Under the pieces are notes generated by a model, which was not told the origin of the DNA, searched no databases, and worked only from the letters and a program-made list of their open reading frames with translations. Source: Taibaiella lutea (GTDB lineage Bacteria > Bacteroidota > Bacteroidia > Chitinophagales > Chitinophagaceae). From it: a DNA stretch of 64,000 nt. The translations under genes and the position numbers were made by a program. The stretch covers positions 341,410-405,409 of the forward strand of contig NZ_VWSH01000002.1 in the NCBI RefSeq assembly GCF_008629695.1, written 5' to 3'. This document shows, piece after piece, positions 24,946 to 33,869 of this stretch (the first letter of the stretch is position 1; every line of letters begins with the position of its first letter).

Positions 24946-27186
24946 TTAATGCTTTTTAATTACAACTTTGTCCTTAAATAATGATTTATCATTACTCCGG
25001 ATTTCATATATGTATATACCATTTAAATACGGTTGGATATCAACACGTAATTTATTGTTATCAGTTATCTCTTTATTAAAGACTTCTCGTCCACTCATAT
25101 CATATAGATACAATGTAAAACTATTAGTGCCCATTTGATTGTCTTTATTGTGCACTTCAAATTCTATATATTCAGATGCGGGGTTGGGTATAGCGGTTGC
25201 GAATATATTTTTGCCGATAGTAGTTTTACCTTCTGTTGTTTTGGGTTCATCTTCATTTCTACCGGGCTTTCCTCCTGTTTTTGTGCATGAACACTTTGTT
25301 TCCGATGAAATCGATTCTGTTCCATTTGCCATTACAGCCACAACTCTCCATGAAAAGCAAGCGGCAATTGTACTGGGGACAAAACCTGAGGTACTGGTAG
25401 TTGTAATCATTCCACTGGTAGGGCTGGTTCCGGGACAGCACAAAGGATCATTTTTAATATAAAACACCTTATATGAAACCGCTCCGGCAACAGGATTCCA
25501 GGAAATCACACTGCCATAGCTGCCATTCATATAATTAGGAAAGCAGTTTAAACCGGTCGGGGGCATTTGAACGCAGGAACATTTTTTCTCTGACCTTTCC
25601 GAACTTGAACTATCTGACATTATAGCCGTTACCCACCAGGAAAAGCAATAAGCAAATGAATAAGGTACAAAGACGTTTGAACTATATGAGGTCCACACAG
25701 CGGAAATAGGATAAGGGATTGGTGAAGTGTCACAACATCCGGGATCATATTGATTAAGAACTACTTTATAATAAGCTGCACCAGGAATTGGAGTCCAGGA
25801 AAGCATATTACCACCAGCCGATGCATTACAGTCTAAGCTGTCAGGAGGCGGAGGAGGTGGTGTGCAGGAACACATTTTAAAGGAAGTCGCTTCACACCTG
25901 TCCGGCATTACTGCCACTACTGACCAGGAAAAACAATGAGCGTAAGAATCAGGTACAAAGAAATTTGTGAGGCTTACGTTGTCAACTGTTGATATAGGAT
26001 TAGGAGGATGCGGGCCTTCGCAGCAAGATGGATCATATTGGTTCCTGATCAATTTATAGTATGATACTCCGGGAACAGGGTCCCAAGAGAGCTGACTTCC
26101 GTTTATGGACGGAGTGCATCTTAAATTAACTGGTTTGGAGGCATCGCAACATAAGACATCTGTGCATATATCATCTACATAAGCATAGCCAAAATGGCCA
26201 CCACCGCCACAATCTGCTACGAAAAATTCAATAGTATAAGTTTTATTTGCAGCAATATCAAACTCAATAAAATCACAGCCCCAATCCCTCCAGCTTACAG
26301 GATAGCCTTGCTCACATCCGGGCACATTTGCGATTACAGTTTGAATTAATGGATCAATACTATTAGGGTGTTTGCAAATTCTTGTACCAACTTCCACTCC
26401 GAGGTTATTCAATACCCTTGCTACAAAAAAAGGATTTCCGTCATCTGGTTTTTCCAAAACCAGCGCATAGGAGAAGTTGATTCTCGCAGTTCCTGATACA
26501 GATGATGAAAAAGATTTTTGTAACATGTCCAAGCCATTATCCCGCCAGCAAGGTGTTGAAGCATTTATTCTAATGGCATGATTGGAATAATTATGAGTTT
26601 GATTGAGTGATGGAATTATAGGATCCGGAGCATTATTAGTTAGTAAGAAGTCATCCGGGTTACCAAACCCAATATTAGTGTAAGCAACATTTGTCGTCGG
26701 AATGAAATTACATAGGAAACCATTATAGTTTACCGGTGATTCATAACCATGAAAAGATGCTCCTATTCCCGATTCAAAATTACCTTCACTACATTGAATG
26801 CTGATTGCAGATTCATCTCCGGGTTTGGCATTGTTTTTTTGATCTGTTGCTACTCTGCCCGGATTATATATTTTCTGGGTATCAGGGTGTAATTCAAAAT
26901 ATTTTTTACGATAATAATCCTGAACATATTTATCCGCAAATTTGGGTAAATCAGCTTTGCTTATTTCATCGTGTTTTTCAGATATTAAGAATGATCTTTT
27001 CAAAGAATCGTTTAATGTTACATTCTTCATCTGTTCATTTACATAAGCTGTTATTTTTTGTTCTTCTATTTTCATTTGTTGCAGCCACTCATCGTTAGTT
27101 ATGCCTTCTGTTTGAGCATGCAGAAAAGATGATAAAATTGATGAAAATAAAATACCGATAATAACTAGTAGTTTGAGTTTTTTCAT
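24946..27186 (-). CDS. T9SS type A protein with three Cys-rich FN3-like repeats
   Basis: 746 residues from ATG 27186, the start of a clear signal peptide (MKKLKLLVIIGILF ... LHAQ). The frame continues upstream to 27267 but that extension is unlike a secretion signal. A helical, charged stretch (about residues 25-105) precedes a carbohydrate-binding-like beta-sandwich (CSEGNFESGIGASFHGYE ... YAYVDDICTDVLCC). Three repeats follow at nt about 26118-25864, 25834-25573 and 25550-25284. Each has C, then W-x-P-x-(P/A)-G-x-x-x-YK, DP-x-CC, CFSW-x-V-x-A-x-M and a closing CSC. A type A sorting domain ends the protein (IPNPASEYIEFEV, LYDMSGREVF, KVVIKKH). The six cysteines per repeat suggest disulfide-stabilised surface modules. 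Function unknown. Confidence 0.85.
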   Translation of the reverse strand: MKKLKLLVIIGILFSSILSSFLHAQTEGITNDEWLQQMKIEEQKITAYVNEQMKNVTLNDSLKRSFLISEKHDEISKADLPKFADKYVQDYYRKKYFELHPDTQKIYNPGRVATDQKNNAKPGDESAISIQCSEGNFESGIGASFHGYESPVNYNGFLCNFIPTTNVAYTNIGFGNPDDFLLTNNAPDPIIPSLNQTHNYSNHAIRINASTPCWRDNGLDMLQKSFSSSVSGTARINFSYALVLEKPDDGNPFFVARVLNNLGVEVGTRICKHPNSIDPLIQTVIANVPGCEQGYPVSWRDWGCDFIEFDIAANKTYTIEFFVADCGGGGHFGYAYVDDICTDVLCCDASKPVNLRCTPSINGSQLSWDPVPGVSYYKLIRNQYDPSCCEGPHPPNPISTVDNVSLTNFFVPDSYAHCFSWSVVAVMPDRCEATSFKMCSCTPPPPPPDSLDCNASAGGNMLSWTPIPGAAYYKVVLNQYDPGCCDTSPIPYPISAVWTSYSSNVFVPYSFAYCFSWWVTAIMSDSSSSERSEKKCSCVQMPPTGLNCFPNYMNGSYGSVISWNPVAGAVSYKVFYIKNDPLCCPGTSPTSGMITTTSTSGFVPSTIAACFSWRVVAVMANGTESISSETKCSCTKTGGKPGRNEDEPKTTEGKTTIGKNIFATAIPNPASEYIEFEVHNKDNQMGTNSFTLYLYDMSGREVFNKEITDNNKLRVDIQPYLNGIYIYEIRSNDKSLFKDKVVIKKH

Positions 27187-27344
27187 AAATGGTTTGTTTT
27201 TAAAAAGCAAATAATCATAAATGTAATTTATAATTATTGATAATGAATGTCTGTTTTGAATACGCATGGAAATATTTTGATAACGTAATCCGGTACTTTA
27301 AAACACCCTTATTTTTCGGTTACTCTTTCTTTCTCTCTTCGTAA

Positions 27345-28448
27345 ATGTGGTTATCTTCGCTCATTGTTTTAAATAGAAATATTCCATTGCCATCACTAAA
27401 AAAAATATCCCTTACCCAATTCCGGAATTTCGATTTTCAATCCTTTCAGTTCAATGCAAAGGTTACAGGCATCACGGGCTTGAACGGTGCAGGAAAAACA
27501 AATTTGCTGGATGCCATTTATTATTTGTGCTACACCAAGAGCTATTTTCAGGGAAGGGAAATCAATAATGTAAAATACGATACAACCGGTTTCAGGATTG
27601 AAGGCGAATTTGAAAATGAAACGATTGTATGCAAATGGAAAGAAGGCAAAAAATCCATTGAACATGATGGCATCGTGTATGAAAAAGTAACGGAGCACAT
27701 AGGAAAATACAGTTCCGTAATGATTGCACCGGATGATATAGAATTGATTAATGACGGCAGCGAATTACGAAGGAAATTTATGGATGGCCTGCTTTCCCAA
27801 AGCGATTCCAATTATCTGGAATATTTGCTTTTATATCAAAAGATATTGATACAGCGTAATGCTTATTTGAAGCAAACGGCAACTCCCAATATTTCGCACG
27901 ACTTACTGGATGTTTATGATGAACAATTGGCGCAATATGGTTCTTACCTGATTCAGGAGCGGAAAAGGTTATCATTGCAATTACCACATTGGGTGCAGGA
28001 ATATTATGGCATATTAAGCAATGACGCCGAAAGGGTGGGGCTTATCTATAAAAACAATGCTGAGCCGGAAGACATTAAAGAGGCTTTGCATAAATCCAGG
28101 AGGCGGGATCTGGAATATAAACGTACGTTGGTAGGTCCTCATACCGATGACTGGCATTTTCAGATCGGAGATAATCCTATGAAAGCACATGCTTCACAAG
28201 GACAGAAGAAATCGTTTCTTATCAGCCTGAAACTGGCACACATCAAATGGCTGGAGCTATTGAATAAAAGACCCTTTCTTTTATTGGATGACATTTTTGA
28301 AAAGCTGGATCGTAAAAGGTTATTGAAATTATTTGAAATGCTGGAACAATTCAAGTTGAGCCAGATTTTTTTGACACATACTTCAGAAGCGGATTTGTTG
28401 GAAACCTTACAGCAATTTTATAAAGATATTCAGATAATAAAGCTATAA
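27345..28448 (+). CDS. recF: DNA replication and repair protein RecF
   Basis: A 367-residue SMC-like ATPase that helps load RecA at single-strand gaps with RecO and RecR. Walker A is GLNGAGKT (45-52), the signature region ASQGQKKS lies near residue 284, and Walker B is FLLLDDIFEKLD near 315. The family N-terminus LKKISLTQFRNF starts at about residue 18, so ATG 27345 may be early and TTG 27387 is a reasonable alternative. The gene is divergent from the Cys-rich cargo gene and is not next to dnaA/dnaN in this window. Confidence 0.9.
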   Translation: MWLSSLIVLNRNIPLPSLKKISLTQFRNFDFQSFQFNAKVTGITGLNGAGKTNLLDAIYYLCYTKSYFQGREINNVKYDTTGFRIEGEFENETIVCKWKEGKKSIEHDGIVYEKVTEHIGKYSSVMIAPDDIELINDGSELRRKFMDGLLSQSDSNYLEYLLLYQKILIQRNAYLKQTATPNISHDLLDVYDEQLAQYGSYLIQERKRLSLQLPHWVQEYYGILSNDAERVGLIYKNNAEPEDIKEALHKSRRRDLEYKRTLVGPHTDDWHFQIGDNPMKAHASQGQKKSFLISLKLAHIKWLELLNKRPFLLLDDIFEKLDRKRLLKLFEMLEQFKLSQIFLTHTSEADLLETLQQFYKDIQIIKL

Positions 28449-28520
28449 GAAGACTTTAATTATAACACGTACCATTAAACTTCTGTAGCAATTTATATTC
28501 TAAGCGGGGGATGCAATTCT

Positions 28521-28528
28521 TAGCTTTG
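28521..28528 (+). promoter_or_regulatory. Putative -7 box (TAGCTTTG)
   Basis: Matches TAnnTTTG about 98 nt before the sterol-desaturase-like ATG, which would give a leader of about 90 nt. No -33 partner. Confidence 0.35.
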
Positions 28529-28625
28529 CGATATTTTAAAAATTATTATAAGCAATCAAAAGCCTAAGCTATTCAGTAGTTTTTCCTATCATTGTACCTC
28601 TAAATTATAAAAAGCAAAGAAGTAA

Positions 28626-29621
28626 ATGACATTATTATCTCTTTTCGGAGCCGATAAAATTCCGATGGACTTAATTCATCAGGTTGAGAAAAATGCACCA
28701 AATCTTATTGTCTGGGCTGTACCGGCAATGGTTATTTTTTCGGTTTTGGAAATGTATATTTCTTATCGCCAGGATAGAAAATATTATGAAAAAGCAGAAA
28801 CCATTGGTTCTATTTTGGTAGGCCTTGGTAATCTGATAGTAAGTGCCGGTGTCAAAGTTGTCCTGCTTTATCTGGTAGTTTTTTTATACAACCTTGTTCC
28901 CTGGCGTATGAATCTGAAATGGGATGAAGCTCCCTGGAAATTGGATTCTTATTGGTGGCTGTTCATTCCCTGCTATGTTATTTATGATTTGTGCAGTTAC
29001 TGGGCGCATCGTGTTTCGCACGAACAACGTTTTTGGTGGGCAACACATGTAGTGCATCACAGCGGTGAAAATTATAACCTTGCCGTATCTTTCAGGTTAA
29101 GCTGGATTCAACATATAAAAGTAATTTTCTTTTTACCTATTGTCCTGATGGGCTTTCATCCTATTGTGTTTTTTGTAACCAATCAGGTTGCCGTTTTGTT
29201 TCAATTCTGGGTACATACCGAGTACATCCGTAAATGTCCGAAATGGATGGAGTATATTTTTGCAACGCCTTCCAACCATCGCGTACATCACGGTTCTCAG
29301 GAACAATATATCGATAAAAATTACGGCGCTACTTTTATTTTCTGGGACAGAATATGGAAGACTTACGAACCTGAAGATGAAAAAGTTATTTATGGAATTA
29401 CTACCAATATTCCGAACAAAGCCAATCCGATCTTTATTAATTTTCATGAAATAAAGGACATGATTCAGGATGTGAAGCATGCAAAAGGTTTCAAAAGGAA
29501 ATGGTTTTTTATTTTTGGCAGCCCGGTTAAGATTATGATGGAAAAAGAAAGACTGAAAGCTGAAAAGCAATTAAAGCAAATGCCGGAACCCGTAGAGAAA
29601 GACCAACCCGTTTATGCTTAA
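28626..29621 (+). CDS. Sterol desaturase / fatty acid hydroxylase family protein
   Basis: A 331-residue integral membrane di-iron enzyme. Its histidine boxes are HRVSH (128-132), HVVHH (141-145) and HRVHH (218-222), with an additional HTEY motif near 197. About four hydrophobic helices surround them. Family members hydroxylate or desaturate sterols, fatty acids, sphingolipids or carotenoids. In Bacteroidota the substrate is often a lipid such as a sphingolipid or ornithine lipid, but the sequence does not decide it. It is a single gene followed by a strong terminator. Confidence 0.87.
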   Translation: MTLLSLFGADKIPMDLIHQVEKNAPNLIVWAVPAMVIFSVLEMYISYRQDRKYYEKAETIGSILVGLGNLIVSAGVKVVLLYLVVFLYNLVPWRMNLKWDEAPWKLDSYWWLFIPCYVIYDLCSYWAHRVSHEQRFWWATHVVHHSGENYNLAVSFRLSWIQHIKVIFFLPIVLMGFHPIVFFVTNQVAVLFQFWVHTEYIRKCPKWMEYIFATPSNHRVHHGSQEQYIDKNYGATFIFWDRIWKTYEPEDEKVIYGITTNIPNKANPIFINFHEIKDMIQDVKHAKGFKRKWFFIFGSPVKIMMEKERLKAEKQLKQMPEPVEKDQPVYA

Positions 29622-29643
29622 TCCTGTCTTTTAAAATAAATTC

Positions 29644-29673
29644 ATTCCCTGTTTGTACTTTCAAACAGGGAAT
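29644..29673 (+). terminator. Rho-independent terminator
   Basis: A perfect 12-bp stem attccctgtttg/caaacagggaat with a 6-nt loop and T5 tail, 23 nt after the stop at 29621. Confidence 0.88.
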
Positions 29674-29739
29674 TTTTGTTCAATCGTAATAACTACGGTA
29701 CATTTACCGTTATTATTTTTTGTTACATTTTTTGCAAAT

Positions 29740-31209
29740 ATGCTATCCGTTAAATTTTATAAACGCCTTTTCCCTTTAGTTCTGATAAGCTTTGTTATCA
29801 TCCTGTCGGCATCATGCAGGAAAACAAAAATATTGACAAATGGAGGCGAAGTTGCTTTTTCGATTGATACTTTATTGTTTGATACCGTATTTACTGCACA
29901 GGGCAGCGCTACCCGCAGCCTTAAGATTTACAATAAACAGAAAGAAGATATAACCGTCTCAAGTATCAGGCTTAAGAATGGTGTTAATTCAGCTTACCGG
30001 TTGAATGTAAACGGTATCTCGGGAACTGAAATTAAAGATGTTGATATTGCAGGAAATGACAGTGCATGGGTATTTGCGGCCGTTACCATCGACCCTACCG
30101 ATGAAAACAAACCGTTTGTTGTGGACGATAATCTGATTGTTACCTTAAATGGAAAGGAATTTTCTATTCCTGTAATGGCTTATGGCCAGAATGCTTACTA
30201 CATAAGGGATTCTACGCTTCAGACACAGGAATGGAAAACAGATAAGCCTTATGTTATCGTAAATAATGCTTTGGTAGATGAAGGCGCGACATTAACTATT
30301 CCTGCTGGTTGCCGTGTGTATGTGCATCAGGATTCTCGTTTGTTCGTATTGGGAACACTAAAAATTACGGGAACACAGAGTGATTCTGTTGTTTTTCAGG
30401 GCGACCGTTTAGATCCCTTGGTTTGGATTGGCGAATATGCCGATGTTCCGGGACAATGGGGTGGGCTTTATTTTTTCGATAAAAGTCATGATAATGAAAT
30501 TAATTACGCTGTTTTTAAAAACGGCGGCGCTCCTACCAAACTTGTTATAAATGATACACCTCAGGCTGTGCAAGGCGCTACCATTCAGTTAGACCCTTCC
30601 GTTCCGTCAATAACCGTTCCTAAATTAAAAATGACCAATTCCGTTATCAGAAGCTCATTAGGATATGGTATTGTGGCTTATAACAGTTCGCTTTATATGG
30701 AAAATTGCAAAATTGTGGAATGCGGTGCTGAAAACGTTTGTTTGTTCCAGGGCGGCAGGTATGATATCTTCGACTGTACCATTGCTACTTATGGCGGCAC
30801 CTATCTCAATCACTCCAAAAATATAAGCCTTGCGGTTTTGAATTATCTCCCCACTTCCGAAACAACTTATATAAGCAATGATTTAACGGCTACCATCAAA
30901 AACTGTATCGTTTATGGGTCGTTGGAAACAGAAACCGTTTTCGATAAAAAGGATGATAATGATGCCAATGTGGTTTTAAGTAATTGTATATTGAAGTCGA
31001 AAGACCCTTTGCCGTCATTTGTTCAGCAGACTGCAATTAAACTTAATGAGGATCCGATGTTCAAAGATTATTCAAAAAATGATCATCATTTGCAGGCGGG
31101 TTCTCCTGCAGTTGGTACAGGTATTAACGCAGGAACCATACCTGAAGATTTGGATGGTGTTTCCCGTTTAAATCCCACTTCAATGGGTTGTTATGAATTT
31201 AAACCTTAA
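29740..31209 (+). CDS. Right-handed beta-helix lipoprotein
   Basis: 489 residues from ATG 29740. The frame is open to 29653, but that stretch overlaps the upstream terminator. A type II signal peptide (KFYKRLFPLVLISFVIILSASC) places the lipid-bearing Cys near residue 24. An N-terminal beta domain precedes repeated strands with ITVPKLKMTNSVIRSS, IVAYNSSLYMENCKIVE and NVCLFQGGRYDIFDCTI, the ladder of a pectate-lyase-like parallel beta-helix. The C-terminus has DLDGVSRLNPTSMGCYEF, a motif of such Bacteroidota proteins. No catalytic triad was identified. Probably a surface or periplasmic lipoprotein binding polysaccharide. Confidence 0.8.
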   Translation: MLSVKFYKRLFPLVLISFVIILSASCRKTKILTNGGEVAFSIDTLLFDTVFTAQGSATRSLKIYNKQKEDITVSSIRLKNGVNSAYRLNVNGISGTEIKDVDIAGNDSAWVFAAVTIDPTDENKPFVVDDNLIVTLNGKEFSIPVMAYGQNAYYIRDSTLQTQEWKTDKPYVIVNNALVDEGATLTIPAGCRVYVHQDSRLFVLGTLKITGTQSDSVVFQGDRLDPLVWIGEYADVPGQWGGLYFFDKSHDNEINYAVFKNGGAPTKLVINDTPQAVQGATIQLDPSVPSITVPKLKMTNSVIRSSLGYGIVAYNSSLYMENCKIVECGAENVCLFQGGRYDIFDCTIATYGGTYLNHSKNISLAVLNYLPTSETTYISNDLTATIKNCIVYGSLETETVFDKKDDNDANVVLSNCILKSKDPLPSFVQQTAIKLNEDPMFKDYSKNDHHLQAGSPAVGTGINAGTIPEDLDGVSRLNPTSMGCYEFKP

Positions 31210-31214
31210 ATAGC

Positions 31215-31222
31215 TATTTTTG
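31215..31222 (+). promoter_or_regulatory. Putative -7 box (TATTTTTG)
   Basis: A TAnnTTTG match 54 nt before the TlpA-like ATG and only 6 nt after the previous stop. A TTG at 31188-31190 lies slightly farther upstream than the ideal -33 spacing. Confidence 0.4.
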
Positions 31223-31275
31223 CTTTCTTTAGATTGCTCCAAAAAATATTTTATAATCAGAATTAAGAATTAAAG

Positions 31276-31800
31276 ATGAAGAAAATTATCAGTGTACTGG
31301 CCTTAGCTGCCATTTGTACTTTTTCGGCCAACGCACAATATTCCAATGAAACTATTAAAGTAGGACAGGTTGCGCCCGAGCTATCTTTTAATACGCCTGA
31401 AGGCAAACCCCTTTCTTTAAAAGCTGTTGGTAAAGGTCAATACGTTTTGCTGGATTTCTGGGCAAGCTGGTGTGGTCCTTGCCGCGCATCCAATCCTGCT
31501 GTTGTGGCTACTTACAATAAGTACAAGTCCATGAAATTCAAGAATGCCAGTGGTTTTACGATTTTCAGCGTTTCCTTGGATAAAAACAAAGATGCATGGA
31601 TGGCAGCTATAAAGAAAGATGGCTTGGTATGGCCTTATCATGTTTCCGACTTAGGCGGATGGCAAAGCCAGCCTGCTACCATTTACGGCATTCAATATAT
31701 TCCGCAGGCTTTCCTTATCGGACCTGACGGTAAGGTGATTGGTAAATATAATGATGCCCGTGAAGCTGCTGCCGATCTTGCAAAATATGTTAAGTCATAA
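31276..31800 (+). CDS. TlpA/ResA-like periplasmic thioredoxin
   Basis: A 174-residue protein with a signal peptide ending near SANAQ (residue 21) and a thioredoxin fold. The active site is WASWCGPC with Cys66 and Cys69. The AhpC/TSA-type entry (GQVAPELSFNTPEGKPLSL) and the cis-proline region (YIPQAFLIGPDG) are present. Family members reduce periplasmic disulfides, for example in cytochrome c maturation. No cytochrome genes are nearby, so the partner is unknown. It carries its own -7 box and a following hairpin. Confidence 0.87.
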   Translation: MKKIISVLALAAICTFSANAQYSNETIKVGQVAPELSFNTPEGKPLSLKAVGKGQYVLLDFWASWCGPCRASNPAVVATYNKYKSMKFKNASGFTIFSVSLDKNKDAWMAAIKKDGLVWPYHVSDLGGWQSQPATIYGIQYIPQAFLIGPDGKVIGKYNDAREAAADLAKYVKS

Positions 31801-31846
31801 TTCATCTTGTATTTAACTACAGAGTATTATAAAGTCAAGAATCATT

Positions 31847-31854
31847 TAACTTTG
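31847..31854 (+). promoter_or_regulatory. Putative -7 box (TAACTTTG) upstream of gmk
   Basis: Matches TAnnTTTG, 89 nt before the gmk start and upstream of the hairpin at 31870, so the hairpin would lie in the gmk leader. Confidence 0.4.
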
Positions 31855-31869
31855 CAATCAAATAATTTG

Positions 31870-31897
31870 AAAACCTGTTTTATCCAAAACAGGTTTT
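31870..31897 (+). terminator. Hairpin between tlpA-like gene and gmk
   Basis: An 11-bp stem aaaacctgttt/aaacaggtttt with a 6-nt loop and a short T-tract. It lies 69 nt after the tlpA-like stop but downstream of a -7 box, so it could be that gene's terminator or an attenuator for gmk. Confidence 0.6.
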
Positions 31898-31943
31898 CCT
31901 TATAATAACAGCACCTGTTTTCGGTATTATAACTACAATAACA

Positions 31944-32507
31944 TTGAATAAGATCATTATCATTACAGCACCTTCAGGTTCCGGTAAAACCACTATAGTT
32001 AAACAATTGCTGCAACGCTCACCCAAACTGGCATTTTCCATTTCGGCCTGCACGCGCATGCCAAGACCGGGTGAAGTGGATGGTAAAGATTATTATTTTT
32101 TGACGGAAACAGCTTTCAGGAATAAAATTGAGGAAGATGCTTTCATCGAATGGGAAATGGTTTATACCGGTAAATATTACGGGACACTTAAAACAGAAGT
32201 AAACCGCATCTGGGATAATGAACAGGCGCCGCTGGTGGATATTGATGTGATTGGGGCCTTGAATATCAAAAAGCAATATGGCGAAAAATCTATCTCTATT
32301 TTCATAAAAGCCCCTTCTGTAGAGGAATTGCGTAACCGCCTGGAAGCAAGAGGAACAGAATCGCCGCAAACCTTGCAAGAACGACTGGATAAAGCAGCTT
32401 ATGAATTAAGCTTCGCTGAACAATTTGATACGATTATTGTAAATGATAATCTGGACAGAGCAATAGAAGAAACATTGCAGGTTATTGATGCTTTCATCAG
32501 GCAATAA
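31944..32507 (+). CDS. gmk: Guanylate kinase
   Basis: A 187-residue cytosolic enzyme phosphorylating GMP to GDP. The P-loop APSGSGKTT lies at residues 9-17. The GMP-binding signature region is STRMPRPGEVDGKDYYF-like (SACTRMPRPGEVDGKDYYF, residues 34-52), the lid has RLEARGTESPQTLQERL, and the length is typical. It starts at TTG 31944, the only start giving the canonical KIIIITAPSGSGK N-terminus. It is followed 21 nt later by a small lipoprotein gene on the same strand. Confidence 0.92.
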   Translation: MNKIIIITAPSGSGKTTIVKQLLQRSPKLAFSISACTRMPRPGEVDGKDYYFLTETAFRNKIEEDAFIEWEMVYTGKYYGTLKTEVNRIWDNEQAPLVDIDVIGALNIKKQYGEKSISIFIKAPSVEELRNRLEARGTESPQTLQERLDKAAYELSFAEQFDTIIVNDNLDRAIEETLQVIDAFIRQ

Positions 32508-32528
32508 TTTTTTTCATTTTGAAAACCG

Positions 32529-32864
32529 ATGTTTATGAAAAAGTACATTCTTTTATTTGTTACAGCCTCCTTCCTGATACTGACTTCATGCGGTTCCTCA
32601 TCAGATACTAATGAACAAGAACGGACTCCGGGGCAAAATTTAGACACAGCTATACACGATGTAAAGCAGGCATCGGACCAAGGCAAACAAGATATTAAAA
32701 ATGCGGCTTCAGATACCAAAGATGCTGTGCAGGACGTTGCGCATGATGTTAAAGAAGGCGTAAGCGATGCTTATCATGATACCAGGGAGGCTGTTAAAAA
32801 AGGCGCGAAAAAGGTGGATGAAAAAGCAACAGAGGTAAAAGAAGATATGAAAAAGGATAAGTAA
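32529..32864 (+). CDS. Small lipoprotein with LEA/apolipophorin-like amphipathic repeats
   Basis: A 111-residue protein (or 109 from ATG 32535). A type II signal peptide has the lipobox LTSCG (Cys near residue 21). The rest is one long, highly charged amphipathic helix with repeated Asp/Lys-Ala-Val pattern (DIKNAASDTKDAVQDVAHDVKEG ...). This composition is seen in LEA-like and CsbD/YtxH-like stress proteins. It may sit on the outer membrane as a stress or spacer lipoprotein. It follows gmk by 21 nt and may share its transcript. Confidence 0.72.
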   Translation: MFMKKYILLFVTASFLILTSCGSSSDTNEQERTPGQNLDTAIHDVKQASDQGKQDIKNAASDTKDAVQDVAHDVKEGVSDAYHDTREAVKKGAKKVDEKATEVKEDMKKDK

Positions 32865-32945
32865 AATCGCCTGACATTTATAAGTATGTTTTTGGGTATG
32901 AATTGATATTTTAAATATATATATTTTGCAGCTTTTCCCAAATAT

Positions 32946-32978
32946 AGATTTGACAACTTTTAAAAAGTTGTCAAATCT
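32946..32978. terminator. Bidirectional hairpin with flanking direct repeats
   Basis: A perfect 16-bp stem centred on 32962 (arms 32946-32961 and 32963-32978), AT-rich, between converging genes ending at 32864 and 33050. The right arm is part of a direct repeat (see next entry). Confidence 0.6.
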
Positions 32979-33040
32979 TAAAAGTTATTAACTGATAAAG
33001 TTGTCAAATCTTAAATCTTAGATTCGTCAAATCCTGATTT
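32964..33040. repeat. 33-bp-period direct repeat, two copies and a decayed third
   Basis: The 17-mer aaagttgtcaaatctta occurs at 32964-32980 and 32997-33013, 33 nt apart. A weaker copy (gattcgtcaaatcctga) follows near 33021-33037. The left arm of the adjacent hairpin is the reverse complement of the same motif. Confidence 0.7.
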
Positions 33041-33049
33041 TTATTAAAC

Positions 33050-33838
33050 CTATTTCAATATCCAATCCAGACTCCCGAAATTATAAGCCTCAATGCCCAT
33101 GTGGCTTAATAATATCAATTGTCCGTTCGCATTTACCTCCTGTACATAAGCCTCAAAGTGTCTGCCATTACTTCTTTCTATAAAGCTAATTTCCTTTCCT
33201 TTTCTGAAAAGCAGGTTATTGTAATCGTTCAGTAGTTTGTTATTATTATCGGTTTTTGTAGTTCTTATTAAGTTCAGCAAACCTGTTCTGATATCTGTGA
33301 GCATTTCCTTTAAATTATATTCCTGTCCTGAAATCATCGACATCGATGTCGCTGTCGGTAAATATTCGGTGAATTTCTTTTGGTTCACATTCACCCCGAT
33401 ACCGATTACTGCATATGCCCAATTCATGCCACGAAATACATTTTCAATCAAAATGCCGCATGTCTTTTTGTCATTCAGGTAAATATCATTAGGCCATTTT
33501 ATGGCAACGTGCCATTGTGCCGATAATGCCTGTAAATATTTTGCAATCGTAACTGCTGTTTGCATGCTCAGCGTGAATTGCTTGTCAGCATTGATTTCCG
33601 GCTTTATAATAAGGCTCATCAGCAGGCTGCCGGCATTATTTTCCCATGTTTTTCCTCGTTGACCCTTGCCTTTTGTCTGATAATCGGCCCAGATCACCTG
33701 CCCGTGATATGCCAATCCGTCGTCAATCAACTGCATGGCATAATTGTTGGTACTATCTATAGTATCAAAATGATGGAGCCAGGCAGGAAAAGTAGTTTCT
33801 GCGTTTTGTGCCAAAAGTTTCCTTAATTTTGAACGCAA
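33050..33838 (-). CDS. birA: Biotin--[acetyl-CoA-carboxylase] ligase
   Basis: A 262-residue cytosolic enzyme that adenylates biotin and attaches it to the carboxyl carrier protein of acetyl-CoA carboxylase. The catalytic loop is GKGQRGKTW (57-65), the biotin-binding KWPNDIY is at 114-120 and GIGVNVN follows near 146. There is no N-terminal winged-helix domain, so it is a monofunctional ligase and not a biotin-operon repressor. It is divergent from rsfS with only 31 nt between starts, so the two promoters must overlap or lie inside the coding ends. Confidence 0.9.
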   Translation of the reverse strand: MRSKLRKLLAQNAETTFPAWLHHFDTIDSTNNYAMQLIDDGLAYHGQVIWADYQTKGKGQRGKTWENNAGSLLMSLIIKPEINADKQFTLSMQTAVTIAKYLQALSAQWHVAIKWPNDIYLNDKKTCGILIENVFRGMNWAYAVIGIGVNVNQKKFTEYLPTATSMSMISGQEYNLKEMLTDIRTGLLNLIRTTKTDNNNKLLNDYNNLLFRKGKEISFIERSNGRHFEAYVQEVNANGQLILLSHMGIEAYNFGSLDWILK

Positions 33839-33869
33839 TATAATTCAATAACGAATATTAGCATTAGCA

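Noticed and set aside
27187-27267. Longer start for the Cys-rich cargo protein
   Set aside because: It would put a polar Asn/Ile/Tyr-rich stretch before a good signal peptide beginning at 27186.
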